Shown here piece by piece: positions 24,685 to 34,376 of a stretch of 64,000 nucleotides of DNA. The stretch spans positions 1,364,001 through 1,428,000 of the forward strand of contig NZ_FXAX01000001.1 of assembly GCF_900177805.1 (NCBI RefSeq), given 5' to 3'. The stretch comes from Fibrobacter sp. UWB13. GTDB lineage: Bacteria > Fibrobacterota > Fibrobacteria > Fibrobacterales > Fibrobacteraceae. Position 1 is the stretch's first letter. Each line of letters starts with the position of its first letter. Position numbers and translations under genes: made by a program. The notes beneath the pieces are model-generated. The model was not told the DNA's origin. It saw only the letters and a program-made list of their open reading frames with translations, and ran no database searches.

Positions 24685-27600
24685 CTACGCCATCTTGCTT
24701 GCGTCAGTGCGGGTACCTTCGACCTTTCCGGCGAAGAAGCTATAGGCGGCAGGCACAATAAAGAGCGTCATGAACGTCGCAAACGTGAGACCGCCAACAA
24801 TAGCAACACCCATTGCAATGCGGCTCGGGGTGCCGGTCAGGATGAGCGGCACTGCGCCCAATACCGTAGAAAGGCTCGTCATGAGGATTGGGCGGAAGCG
24901 GCGTTCCGCCGCCATCCGAGCCGCCTCGAGCTTGCTGCAGCCCGTATTCTCGGCAATCTGGTTTGCAAATTCCACAATCAAGATACCGTTCTTTGTCACA
25001 AGTGCAATCAACAAAATCAAAGCGATTTCGCTAAAGATGTTGAGCGTCTGACCTGTAACAAACAAGCTTACCAAAGCGCCCGAAAGTGCAAGCGGCACCG
25101 TAAAGAAAATCACGAACGGAGCACGGAAGCTTTCGAACTGCCCCGCGAGCACCAAAAACACTAGCGCAAGCGCAAGCAAGAACACCACGTAGAGTCCCGA
25201 AGAACTTTCTTCGAATTCCTTAGACGAACCGCTCAAGGTCGTACTCACGCTCGGGTAATCCTTCAACAACTTCTTTGCAATGCGGCGCATTTCTTCGACA
25301 CCATCACCAATCGTCTTGCCCGGTACAAGACCCGCCTGGATAGTCGCAGCGCTAAAGCGGTTGTAACGCGGGAGTGACGGAGAAGCGGACTGTTCCTTGT
25401 ACGTAATAAAGTTGTCCAAGCTCACCAGCTCGCCCTTGCCGTTCTTGACCGTGAGCATCGAGAGGTTTTCCGGCGTATCGCGGTACTGGTAACCGACAGC
25501 GCCAATGATATCGTACTGACGTCCATCTTTGTAGTAATCGCCATAAGTCTGGTCGCTAATTGCAAGTTGCACCGCCTGTGCAATATCGTTCACCGACACG
25601 CCTTCTTCATTTGCCTTGTCGCGCAAAATTTCGATGTGGAGTTCCGGCTTCGTGAAGCGCAAGTTGCTGTTCACCACGCTGAACACAGGGCTCTTGCTTG
25701 CCGCTTCTTCAAATTTCGGAACAAGGTCGCGCAGCACTTCGATGTTCGGTGCCTGCAGCACAAACTGCACCGGGAGGCCACCGCGTTGCGTACTGATGCT
25801 CTGCGGTTCAAACACCATCACACGCAAATCCGGATATTCGTTACCAAGCACCTGGATTGCTCTTGCTATCTCACTCTGCGGACGGCGAGCTTTCTTATTG
25901 TCGTTCAAGAACAAACGCATTCTCGAGTTGCCCGCATTCCAAGCACCCGCCTGGAATTCCGTGTATTCATTGGAATCGAGAATCGAAGTCACTTCATCGA
26001 CAAATTCATCGGCCATGCGCTTGGTGCGCGAGAGGTTCACGCCTTCGGGCATGCTCATGTTCACCATCACAGCGTTGGAGTCTTCCGTCGGCGCCATTTC
26101 GCTACTCATGTTATTAAAGCAGAAGTACGCCCCAAACAAGAGCACCGCCACAATCGGGAACAACAGCAAACGCCACTTGAGGAATCCACCCAACAAGCGG
26201 GAATACAAAGCGTTCAATCCATCAAAGAACGGTTCAGTCCACTTATAAAAGGCACCTTTTTTCTGGCGTTTCAAGAATTTAGAACAAAGCATCGGCGAAA
26301 GCGTCAAAGCGCAAAGCGTCGAGAGGAACACGGTTCCAATCATCACCGCCACAAATTCGCGGAACAAAAGACCCGTCGTACCGCCCAAGGCAAGCACCGG
26401 GATAAACACAGCCATCAACACGACTGACGTTGCAATCACCGCAAAAAAGATTTCATTTGTTCCTGCAATTGCCGCCTGTTTCGGCGTCATGCCACTTTCA
26501 ATCTTGTGGTAAATGTTTTCCACAATCACAATAGCATCGTCCACGACAAGTCCAATCGCGAGGACCATCGCCAAAAGCGTAAGCACGTTGATACTGAACC
26601 CGCAAAGGTAAAGCACAAAGAAGCTACCAATCACAGATACAGGCACTACGACCATCGGGATAAACGTCGTACGGCCTTCGCGGAGGAACGCAAAGATAAT
26701 CGCAATCACGAGAATAAACGCAATAAAGATGGTTTCCACCACTTCCTTGATGGACGCGCGAATGTTAATCGAAGTATCGCGACCATAAAGCAGTTCCACG
26801 CCTTCCGGGATTTCACGGCGGATGTCTTCGACGCGTTTGTAGAATTCGTTTGCAATTTCGACATGGTTACTGCCCGGCTGCGCCATGAGCGCAAGCGTAA
26901 TGGAATTCTTGCCGTTACGTCTAAAACCGGTACGCGTATCTTTCGGTTCGTAATGGATATCCGCGACATCAGAAATGCGGATCACAGTTCCATCTTCAGC
27001 CGTCCTCACCGCAATGTTGCCAAAGGACTTTGGATCGATAACTCGGCCAAGCGTACGAATTGAAAGCGTCGTTTCAGTACCTTCAATAGAACCAGACGGA
27101 AGTTCCAAGTTACCTTGTTTCAAAGCAGCCGCCATCTGCGCTCCCGAGACGCCAAGCGCCTGCATACGCACCGGGTCAATCCACAAACGCACAACCGGGC
27201 GTTTTTCACCCCAGATTGCCACTTCCGAAACACCGTTAATCGTCTGCAAGCGTTCCTTCACGTGGTTGTTCGCAATTTCCGAAACTTCCATCGGGTCGAA
27301 CTTGTCGCTCACAAGGCTCACCATCAAAATCGGGTCGCTATCGCTATCGGACTTGTAGACCGTCGGTTCATCAACATCATCCGGCAAGCGGCGACGCACA
27401 CGGCTCACGCGGTCGCGGATTTCATTTGCAGCCGCTTCCAGGTCCATGCCCGTTTCAAATTCGATGCTGATGTAAGAGAAACCATCACGGCTCGTCGACG
27501 TCAAAGCCTTGATACCAGACGCGCTGTTAATGGAGGCTTCCAAGATTTCAGTAACTTCCGCTTCGACCACGGCAGCGTTTGCACCCGGGTAAGAAGTACG

Positions 27601-27741
27601 CACCTGAATCAACGGATAGTCGACGTTCGGGTATTCACGAATGCCGAGAGAACTGAGCCCAAAAAATCCAAGCAACAGGATGACAAGCGCCATCACCGTC
27701 ATGAGGACTGGGCGACGAACGGAGAGCTGGCTTACGCTCAT
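24685..27741 (-). CDS. RND-family efflux transporter, HAE1/AcrB type
   Basis: The inner-membrane proton-driven pump of a tripartite efflux system. The 1018-residue protein has the usual twelve-helix, two-porter-domain layout. It starts SVRRPVLMTVMALVILLLG, with IREYPNVDYPLIQVRTSYPG in the first porter loop. The helix 4 motif VLAIGLVVDDAIVIVENI carries the Asp pair of the proton relay, and GNGILIVEFANQ-like helix 10 reads TKNGILIVEFANQIAE. It is the B subunit of an operon whose adaptor gene ends at the base where this gene starts. No TolC-like outer-membrane gene is adjacent. The substrate cannot be predicted. Confidence 0.94.
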   Translation of the reverse strand: MSVSQLSVRRPVLMTVMALVILLLGFFGLSSLGIREYPNVDYPLIQVRTSYPGANAAVVEAEVTEILEASINSASGIKALTSTSRDGFSYISIEFETGMDLEAAANEIRDRVSRVRRRLPDDVDEPTVYKSDSDSDPILMVSLVSDKFDPMEVSEIANNHVKERLQTINGVSEVAIWGEKRPVVRLWIDPVRMQALGVSGAQMAAALKQGNLELPSGSIEGTETTLSIRTLGRVIDPKSFGNIAVRTAEDGTVIRISDVADIHYEPKDTRTGFRRNGKNSITLALMAQPGSNHVEIANEFYKRVEDIRREIPEGVELLYGRDTSINIRASIKEVVETIFIAFILVIAIIFAFLREGRTTFIPMVVVPVSVIGSFFVLYLCGFSINVLTLLAMVLAIGLVVDDAIVIVENIYHKIESGMTPKQAAIAGTNEIFFAVIATSVVLMAVFIPVLALGGTTGLLFREFVAVMIGTVFLSTLCALTLSPMLCSKFLKRQKKGAFYKWTEPFFDGLNALYSRLLGGFLKWRLLLFPIVAVLLFGAYFCFNNMSSEMAPTEDSNAVMVNMSMPEGVNLSRTKRMADEFVDEVTSILDSNEYTEFQAGAWNAGNSRMRLFLNDNKKARRPQSEIARAIQVLGNEYPDLRVMVFEPQSISTQRGGLPVQFVLQAPNIEVLRDLVPKFEEAASKSPVFSVVNSNLRFTKPELHIEILRDKANEEGVSVNDIAQAVQLAISDQTYGDYYKDGRQYDIIGAVGYQYRDTPENLSMLTVKNGKGELVSLDNFITYKEQSASPSLPRYNRFSAATIQAGLVPGKTIGDGVEEMRRIAKKLLKDYPSVSTTLSGSSKEFEESSSGLYVVFLLALALVFLVLAGQFESFRAPFVIFFTVPLALSGALVSLFVTGQTLNIFSEIALILLIALVTKNGILIVEFANQIAENTGCSKLEAARMAAERRFRPILMTSLSTVLGAVPLILTGTPSRIAMGVAIVGGLTFATFMTLFIVPAAYSFFAGKVEGTRTDASKMA

Positions 27742-28832
27742 TACTCTACCTCGTAATTAATCGAATGGCGGAGTCCCTTAATCTTGACATCGGCACCTGG
27801 GCGGAGGCTCACAATGCCAGAAACAATCACCGTATCGCCAACATCAAGGCCCGAAAGCACCTGCACAGACATCGGCGTGCGGAGTCCCGTCGTGATATGC
27901 TTGATTTTAGCCTTGCCACCCTGGCTCACAAACACGTAAGCGCCTTCCCTGTCGAGAATCATCGCTTCGGACGGGATCGTAAAGCTCTGCACGTTGCTAG
28001 CTTCCATAGCGACATTCACGCTCACAAAGCTCCCCGCAATAAGTTCGCCCTTTGCATTATCGACATCGACCATCACACGGCGAGTGCGGCTGCTTTCAGA
28101 AATCACGGCGTCAAGCGCAGATACAACGCCTTGCTTTTCAACATTGCGTTCAGAGTCCTTGAGAGAAATCTTATCGCCCACCTTAATTACAGAAGCGTAA
28201 CGCTGCGGGAGCGAGAACTTTGCCTTGAGGCGGTCCACTTCGCTGAGTTCTGCAATTGGCGTACCGGAGTTGAGCCAGGCGCCCACGGACACATCGACAA
28301 AACCCAGCTTGCCACTAAACGGCGCACGGACTTCTGTCTTTGCAAGTTGCGCCTGGATGAGTTCTACGCTAGCCTGAGCAGACTTGAGAGAAGCTTCTGC
28401 CGATTCCAAATCCTGCTTGGTCGCCCCGTTCTTTTCAAAAAGACCGCGTACACGCTGTTCCTTTTGCTCGGCAAGCATCTTGTTCGACTGCGCCTGCTTG
28501 AGCTGCGCACGGAGTTCAGAATCGTCAATCTTTGCAAGGAGTGTACCCTTCTTGACTATTGCACCATCTTTAGCCTTGAGGCTTACCAGGCGGCCAGAAG
28601 TCGCCGCCGAAAGCGAAACGCTGTTCTTCGGCACAAGCGTTGCCATCGTCTGGAAGTTCTTGCCCAGCTGCCCAAGTTCTGCCACATAACCTTCGACATT
28701 CAGCACTCTCTGAGCGCCACCCTTTTTGCCGCCATTGCCTTTGCCAGCAGGAGCGCCCTTGGCGGAATCGTCTTTACTACCACAAGCCACAAGAAGAAGA
28801 GAAGAGAGTGCTATTAAAAGAAGGTGTTTCAT
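27741..28832 (-). CDS. RND efflux periplasmic adaptor (membrane fusion lipoprotein)
   Basis: A protein of 363 residues with lipoprotein signal LIALSSLLLVACGSKDD. It has the adaptor order: beta-barrel start, biotinyl-lipoyl half (SGRLVSLKAKDGAIVKKGTL), alpha-hairpin (residues 110-160, QLKQAQSNKMLAEQKEQRVR), second lipoyl half (VRAPFSGKLGFVDVSVGAWL), beta-barrel and membrane-proximal domain. It links the pump to an outer-membrane channel. TAATG joins its stop to the start of the pump gene, so the two are translationally coupled. Confidence 0.93.
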   Translation of the reverse strand: MKHLLLIALSSLLLVACGSKDDSAKGAPAGKGNGGKKGGAQRVLNVEGYVAELGQLGKNFQTMATLVPKNSVSLSAATSGRLVSLKAKDGAIVKKGTLLAKIDDSELRAQLKQAQSNKMLAEQKEQRVRGLFEKNGATKQDLESAEASLKSAQASVELIQAQLAKTEVRAPFSGKLGFVDVSVGAWLNSGTPIAELSEVDRLKAKFSLPQRYASVIKVGDKISLKDSERNVEKQGVVSALDAVISESSRTRRVMVDVDNAKGELIAGSFVSVNVAMEASNVQSFTIPSEAMILDREGAYVFVSQGGKAKIKHITTGLRTPMSVQVLSGLDVGDTVIVSGIVSLRPGADVKIKGLRHSINYEVE

Positions 28833-28886
28833 ATTTTAGTTAGAAGTAGGAAGTAAACAATAAGAAGTAGTTTGATTTTATTCCGT

Positions 28887-28920
28887 CATTCTGACACCGA
28901 AGGTGGAAGAATCCAGGGCT
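28887..28920. repeat. REP-like palindrome (TCATTCTGA...GAATCCAGG)
   Basis: A dispersed-palindrome-type segment in the intergenic stretch 28833-29006. It resembles, in opposite orientation, the GGATCC...CAGGATGAC segments at 46491, 52455 and 59271. Confidence 0.4.
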
Positions 28921-28967
28921 TTTCAATTTCGAATTTTTAGATGCGTGATACAGTTAAAAAGTTGCAT

Positions 28968-28999
28968 AAAAAAGGACATTCCCGCACTGAGGCGGGAAT
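28968..28999 (-). terminator. Terminator of the 29007-31240 gene pair
   Basis: On the minus strand CATTCCCGC and GCGGGAATG form a stem with a 6-nt loop, followed by TCCTTTTTT. The stem also has the GGGAATGAC form of common REP palindromes. Confidence 0.75.
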
Positions 29000-29006
29000 G
29001 ACAAAT

Positions 29007-29714
29007 TTAAAATTTTACGTTCATCAAAAGCGCGCCGCCGTCTTGATAAAATTCCGGTTCAAACTGCACTCGTTCCGAGAAAGACTTGCTCGACGTTGCA
29101 CGATAAACTCGTATAGCATCAAGCATGGAAACGACGCGGTTCAAAATCAGTGCGCCCACGGAAACTTGGAACACAATGCGGCTCACGCGGTAATGGCGCA
29201 TGCGACTCTTGAATTCATCAATATGCTCCGTAGTTTCCGGATTGTCAGAACTGCCCCAGTCCCACTGGACATCGCTTGAAAATTCTTCATCGACTTTTTT
29301 GCCAGAACGGATCATCGCCTGGTTGTAATCTTCGTCCATATCCGGAGAGGAGTTCTGTCCAAAAACACCAGAACGGCTGCGATAAGAACCCACCGTATTC
29401 AAGAGAGAGACACTCTTGTTGCCCGTAAATCCTGCGTGGCGAACGGCATAATTATGTGCAGACGTCACATAGCGGTCGCCCACGACATAGGAACCAATTG
29501 CAGCCACCCACAAAGCAAGGTCTGTCCACACAAACGGGCGAACCATCTTTTTTTCGTTTAGGTATAGCTCGCCCATACCCGGTAAAAGTGCCGAAGCGCC
29601 GACAGCAAGGAATACGTTCTTATCACGATTCTTATAGACGTCGGCATCGACGCTTACCACAGTCTGCGAAAAAGCGGCGACTGACGCAAGCAGTATGGCA
29701 AGAATTATACGCAT
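29007..29714 (-). CDS. Polytopic envelope protein of unknown function (PGAGQ-type, short member)
   Basis: A protein of 235 residues with a signal peptide (MRIILAILLASVAAFSQ). It has the motif FLAVGASALLPGMGELYLNE, two more hydrophobic helices, and near the end VSVGALILNRVVSMLDAIRV. The LLPGxGxLY motif followed by helices and a late DA helix resembles the DUF5683-like family and is shared with the gene directly upstream. The start at 29714 is fixed by TAATG overlap with that gene and GGGG 8 bases before. The C-terminus ends in a strand (GGALLMNVKF) of outer-membrane type. Location and function remain open. Confidence 0.75.
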   Translation of the reverse strand: MRIILAILLASVAAFSQTVVSVDADVYKNRDKNVFLAVGASALLPGMGELYLNEKKMVRPFVWTDLALWVAAIGSYVVGDRYVTSAHNYAVRHAGFTGNKSVSLLNTVGSYRSRSGVFGQNSSPDMDEDYNQAMIRSGKKVDEEFSSDVQWDWGSSDNPETTEHIDEFKSRMRHYRVSRIVFQVSVGALILNRVVSMLDAIRVYRATSSKSFSERVQFEPEFYQDGGALLMNVKF

Positions 29715-31240
29715 TAGAATCCCCAATTTGCACGAACAGACCAGCCAAAGGAATCAGTCAACGAAAGACCGCTATCGAAGCGCAGATGATCGTACCAGGA
29801 AAGGTCTTCCTCGTAGAGGACTTTGTTATGGGCATTAGCGGTAAATGCAGCATCCACAGCAGAAATGATGTGGTTCAGAATCAAGCCGCCGATAAACCAC
29901 GCCTGCGTGTCGGCAAAGTCATTGGCCTTGTTACGCATAGAACGATACGTATTCAAATTCTCGGATTCGCCAAGAACTACAGTCTCGGAGTTCGGGTCTT
30001 CGAGATTGAGATTGATTGCCTGAGCTTCTTTTTGAACATCATCCCAGCCACGGACATACGCCCCTTCCGAAATCAACTGGAACACTTCGGATTCATTATT
30101 GAAGGAACGTCCAAAGTTAGCCATTTCAACGCCCAGATTCGTCACCTTCTTGTTATCCGGTTTCGGGAATTTGCTCAAGTGCTGAGCATCATCCTTAAAC
30201 AGAGCGTCATCCTGATAGCAACCGCCATAATTTGCGTTTCCATAAATCGCTTCGCAGAACGATTTGCGGGAACCCATATAACGCCTATTAAATTCATCAC
30301 CATAAAGGTCAGCATCCGCATTGTAAAGATCATGCATGACGCTTTCGTACAAGCCGATAGAATAATGTTCCTTAGCAAATTTCTTGTACTTGTCCACCTG
30401 CTTGTTATACTTGTAGACTGAGAAGTAACCCCAGCTGCTCCACAAAATCACTTCCAAAGCCATGTAAGCGCCACCGCGGACATAAGTCGCCGTCGTACCG
30501 CCAACATACAACTGGCCTGCACCAGGAAGCAAAAGCGAGAGGAACAAAGCCTTGCGCGGATTCTTGTAACGGCCCTTCATTTCATCAATGCCATTGACCT
30601 TGGAAACTTTGACCGGTCCCAAAAGATCACGACGGCTTATGCTATTGGAAGATGCGGCAACAGAACTGCTACTGACATTCGTAAGGCCTGCAGCCTGAGC
30701 CTGCGCAAGAGAATCAGCACGTCTCGAAGAATCGGCTTGGGCACGAATCCTTTCGGCTTCTGCAATAGCGGCTTCGCGCATCAGCGAGTCACGAGCGGCA
30801 GAATCCAACACCGACGTATCTGTAATCGCCACAGCAGGAGCAATATCTGCAGCTGAAGAACTCGATTCTACAGGAGCAACCGATGGCGAACTGATTGCTG
30901 CGGAACTTGCAGGCTCGCTAACAGCCACAGAAGAAGAGCTCACCACCACCGAGGAGCTCGAAAGCGGTACAGCCGACGAGCTAGACACAGCCTTACTGCT
31001 GGAGGACTTCGCCTTGGACTTTTTAGAAGCAGAACTCGCCGGAGCCTTAGCAGAAGAACTTACCGGAGCAACCGCAGCAGAGCTTGCGGGGGTTGCCGGG
31101 GTCTTCACTTCGGGTGTCGCCTGCGTTGCCGGGGCGGCAGCTTCTTCTTCGAATTCAGCGAAAAGGTCTCGTACCTGGGCAAAAGAAACCTGGGCTAGAG
31201 AGAGACCAAGAAACAAGGGTAAAAGAGCAAACTTGCGCAT
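29714..31240 (-). CDS. Polytopic envelope protein with long Ser/Ala-rich linker (PGAGQ-type, long member)
   Basis: A protein of 508 residues. After a signal peptide (LLPLFLGLSLAQVSFAQV) comes a low-complexity region of about 170 residues rich in SSS and Ala, with proline runs, then an Ala/Arg-rich helical stretch (AEAERIRAQADSSRRADSLA). The C-terminal half has RKALFLSLLLPGAGQLYVGG, then helices, a polar domain and FIGGLILNHIISAVDAAFTA. It shares the LLPGAGQLY and DA-helix signature with its downstream neighbour. The polyserine linkers are characteristic of secreted Fibrobacter proteins. The pair may form a complex spanning the periplasm; this is inference. Confidence 0.78.
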   Translation of the reverse strand: MRKFALLPLFLGLSLAQVSFAQVRDLFAEFEEEAAAPATQATPEVKTPATPASSAAVAPVSSSAKAPASSASKKSKAKSSSSKAVSSSSAVPLSSSSVVVSSSSVAVSEPASSAAISSPSVAPVESSSSAADIAPAVAITDTSVLDSAARDSLMREAAIAEAERIRAQADSSRRADSLAQAQAAGLTNVSSSSVAASSNSISRRDLLGPVKVSKVNGIDEMKGRYKNPRKALFLSLLLPGAGQLYVGGTTATYVRGGAYMALEVILWSSWGYFSVYKYNKQVDKYKKFAKEHYSIGLYESVMHDLYNADADLYGDEFNRRYMGSRKSFCEAIYGNANYGGCYQDDALFKDDAQHLSKFPKPDNKKVTNLGVEMANFGRSFNNESEVFQLISEGAYVRGWDDVQKEAQAINLNLEDPNSETVVLGESENLNTYRSMRNKANDFADTQAWFIGGLILNHIISAVDAAFTANAHNKVLYEEDLSWYDHLRFDSGLSLTDSFGWSVRANWGF

Positions 31241-31275
31241 ATATCTCTAAAATAGCAAAAAATGTTGTCAAAACA

Positions 31276-31304
31276 AAAAGCCTCGGACATAAATCCGAGG
31301 CTTT
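31276..31304 (-). terminator. Terminator of the MBG-repeat gene
   Basis: AAGCCTCGGA and TCCGAGGCTT pair around a 6-nt loop with A and T runs on either side; on the minus strand it is followed by TTTTTGTTTT. Confidence 0.85.
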
Positions 31305-31329
31305 ATTTGTCAAAATTTCGAGTTAAAGG

Positions 31330-34182
31330 CTACTTGACACGAATTCGCGCAGCAGAAGAGCCAACTCGCACCATGTAAACACCAGCATTCGTCACAGGGA
31401 TTTCAAAATTAGCAGCATCGACAACGCCCGAGCGAACAACTCTACCCTTCATATCGTGGACAGAATAACGTTCGCCCACCTTGGAACCGCTTACCTGAAT
31501 ACGGCGATTCATGGAAGAAAGCCTAAACGTTTTGACGCCCTTTACAGCAGCCAATGAGATTTCCGGTCCCTTATCGTCGATAACGAGGTTACCGTCAATA
31601 GAAAGAACAAAGCTCACATACTGGAAGTTTGGCGAAACATTGACAAAGTCAGCAACGTCAAGTCCCATGGGGTAAATGCTCATTTCTGTTCCAGATACTG
31701 TCGGTTCGCCCTTGTAAGCGACAAAGTCCTTAGAATACGTATATTCTGCAGACAGCGTACAATCAAGAGACGGAATAAGGGCGACATCAAACTTCTTGTC
31801 TACGGTAATTTCTTCACCCGTATACTTCATGACGACATCTTCACCGAAAATGGCAACCGTAATCTTATTCGGGTACGGCAAAATCGCGAAGTTGCCCTGT
31901 CTAATCTTTACCTTGTAATTTGCACTCGGTTCAGAAGCAAACGTTGCAGAAATACGGTACGTGGAATCTTCACCATCGACATCCTTAAGCACGTTTTCAC
32001 CCGCTTCACGAGCAAGAGTCAGCACAGGCAATTCGTCACCTTCGATAAGGCCCGTAACTTCGTACAAGAACGAAGCCGGATCCGGATCACCATAAACCTT
32101 TTGGGCATCGGCAATCTTAACCGTCACAACCTTTTGTTGCACCGTAAGAGAATTCGTTTCATAGCTACTTACAACATAATTTCCATTTGTCGGGCTCTGG
32201 GCATCAAACGTAAGCGGATAATTACCAGCATCGAGGAGTCCGGTCTTATCAAGCGAAACATGGATGTTGTCCAGTTCGTCACCTTCCAAAAGGCTATCGG
32301 CAACCCACTTGAACTCCGTCGGCGTTGCATCACCATAAGTAATCGTATCTGCCAAAGCCGTAACCACCAAGGATCTCGGCTTCACAAGCAAGACACCATC
32401 CGTGATGTTGAACGTCACATTAGGATAGTTGACGGAAGTATTCTTGAAGTTCGAGGCAGAAAGACCCATCAAGTATTTGCCAGCATCGGTTCCAGAAACA
32501 ACAGAATCACCGGTATACTTGACATACGAGAGGGAGTACACTTCGCTATTGGAGGTAATGTCAAAGCCCTGGACGATTCGTTCCTTGCCATTGTATTCCA
32601 CCGTATCAGTATGTCCCTTAATCGTAACGACAATCTTATCTTCATTTGCGGTAATTCCAAACGAACCATCAATGGTGGTAACGATGTAATTGGGGTTAGA
32701 TTCTTCATCCACCGTAGCCGTAATAGTATACAGACCAGCATCTTCACCCGGTTCACGAGACAGGGCTACATCCTTCAGAACATCTTCAACGCCATCAAAA
32801 GTAGCAAGTCCTTCAACTGTGTATTCCAGTTCCGGATCTTCTTCGCCAAACTTCTTAAAGACATCAGTTACAGTCAAAGTAACTTCTTTCTGTTTAATCG
32901 TCAAAGTAGAAGGCGTTACAGTCAACGTATAATTGGAATTGGAGCCTTCGGCAAACGAAACAGAGACCTTGTAAGTACCGACATTTTCACCTTCGGCACG
33001 AGTAATTATCGGGAGTTCAAGTTCTTCACCTTCGCTCACAAGACCGTCTACATCAAAAGTAAAATCCGGGTCCTTATCGCCATAAGTCTTTTCCGCTTTA
33101 TTTACAGTTACCTTAGCAGCCTTCGGAGTAACCGTCAAAGTACCACCGGTGGTCGTCACCGCGTAGTTCGGGTTGGAAGCAGCCTTCACGCTTGCCGTGA
33201 TGTCATATTCGCCAACATTTTCAAGCCCAGTCGAGGAGCACTTTGCACAAGACAGAGTCACACCCGAAAGGACATCCTCGCCGATAAGTCCAGTGACCTT
33301 ATAAGTAAATTCAGGTGTTGCCTCGCCATAAACTTTAGAGACATCGTCTACAGTAAGCGAAACCGGGGCCTGAGAAATGGTAAATTTACCCGGAGAAGTA
33401 GAAACGATATAATCTTCCGTTTCCATTTTTTCTACAGAAACTTCAATATCATAGGAACCAACCTTTTCGCCATCAACTCGAGACGGCAAAATTTCACCAA
33501 GCTTGTCGTAATCGGCTTTTTTGATGTTACCTGTAATGACATATTCAAGCTTAGGATCTGTTTCGCCATAAACCTTGTTTGCATCCACGGCAGCGACAAC
33601 AACCTTAGTCTTTGTAATGGTCAACTTTCCTGTTTTCACAATGATATTGTAATTGGGGAAAAGTTCAAGAAAATTGACTGACGGATCCTTGATAATATCA
33701 AAAGTGGATCCCACTTGTTCATCACCATCACTTAAAACCAACTTTATATTCTTTTTAAGATCCTTTTGAAATTGTACCAAAGTATCGGCTTGCAATTCAT
33801 CTAAAGCACTATTTTCATCGATAGTCCAAGTAAATTCAGGATTTTCAGCTCCTAATTCCTTTTCAGTATCAACAACTAGTATGCGGACACCCTTTGGATA
33901 AATTCGAAAATTTTTTGTAACAACAACATCATTGGGTAAAGTTACAGTCACAGAGCCTGCATCAGTACCTGCATTGATGTTCTTACCATAAACAACACTA
34001 ACCAAATCGGATTCAGCATATTCATCATCGCCACAAACGACTTTTGTGACGGACGGTTTTATCTGATTACCGGTAAAGGTCAAATCATCATCCGAAATCA
34101 AAACTGAGCATTCATCAGCAGCAACAGCATTCGAAAACGCCGCCGAAACGGCAAGAGCAAACATTGCAATCTTTTTAATCAT
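31330..34182 (-). CDS. Large secreted protein with six MBG-type repeats and a T9SS-like C-terminus
   Basis: A protein of 950 residues with a signal peptide (MFALAVSAAFSNAVAADE). The body is a row of about 80-residue beta-sandwich modules of the MBG type, recognisable by KVYGETDP, KVYGEATP, KTYGDKDP, KKFGEEDP, ITYGDATP and KVYGDPDP. Two longer modules interrupt them (starting VVTIKGHTDTVEYNG and VAIFGEDVVMKYTGE). The last 75 residues (RIQVSGSKVGERYSVHDMKG, then VYMVRVGSSAARIRVK) look like a type A sorting domain of the type IX secretion system. This suggests export and surface attachment. It may be an adhesin; the ligand is unknown. Confidence 0.85.
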   Translation of the reverse strand: MIKKIAMFALAVSAAFSNAVAADECSVLISDDDLTFTGNQIKPSVTKVVCGDDEYAESDLVSVVYGKNINAGTDAGSVTVTLPNDVVVTKNFRIYPKGVRILVVDTEKELGAENPEFTWTIDENSALDELQADTLVQFQKDLKKNIKLVLSDGDEQVGSTFDIIKDPSVNFLELFPNYNIIVKTGKLTITKTKVVVAAVDANKVYGETDPKLEYVITGNIKKADYDKLGEILPSRVDGEKVGSYDIEVSVEKMETEDYIVSTSPGKFTISQAPVSLTVDDVSKVYGEATPEFTYKVTGLIGEDVLSGVTLSCAKCSSTGLENVGEYDITASVKAASNPNYAVTTTGGTLTVTPKAAKVTVNKAEKTYGDKDPDFTFDVDGLVSEGEELELPIITRAEGENVGTYKVSVSFAEGSNSNYTLTVTPSTLTIKQKEVTLTVTDVFKKFGEEDPELEYTVEGLATFDGVEDVLKDVALSREPGEDAGLYTITATVDEESNPNYIVTTIDGSFGITANEDKIVVTIKGHTDTVEYNGKERIVQGFDITSNSEVYSLSYVKYTGDSVVSGTDAGKYLMGLSASNFKNTSVNYPNVTFNITDGVLLVKPRSLVVTALADTITYGDATPTEFKWVADSLLEGDELDNIHVSLDKTGLLDAGNYPLTFDAQSPTNGNYVVSSYETNSLTVQQKVVTVKIADAQKVYGDPDPASFLYEVTGLIEGDELPVLTLAREAGENVLKDVDGEDSTYRISATFASEPSANYKVKIRQGNFAILPYPNKITVAIFGEDVVMKYTGEEITVDKKFDVALIPSLDCTLSAEYTYSKDFVAYKGEPTVSGTEMSIYPMGLDVADFVNVSPNFQYVSFVLSIDGNLVIDDKGPEISLAAVKGVKTFRLSSMNRRIQVSGSKVGERYSVHDMKGRVVRSGVVDAANFEIPVTNAGVYMVRVGSSAARIRVK

Positions 34183-34301
34183 AAACCACTCTCTTTTTTA
34201 AATTAATCAGACCCAATTATTCAAACCCAATGAAAAATATATTTTTTTGCTTACGATTTCAACTACGCAAGCCGTTAAAACGTTGTAAAATAGGGCATAA
34301 A

Positions 34302-34332
34302 AAGCAAGAACCGCCCCCGATTGGGAGCGGTC
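34302..34332 (-). terminator. Terminator of the rpsF-rpsR-rplI operon
   Basis: On the minus strand CCGCTCCC and GGGGGCGG form a stem with one mismatch and loop AATC, followed by TTCTTGCTTTTT. Confidence 0.7.
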
Positions 34333-34376
34333 CGTAAGATTTTCAGTGGAACTGAAGAAAATTACTTCGTTAGAAG

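Noticed and set aside
32101-33681. 526-codon plus-strand frame opposite the MBG-repeat gene
   Set aside because: Low-complexity Arg/Asn/Ile-rich shadow of the repeats; no start signal.
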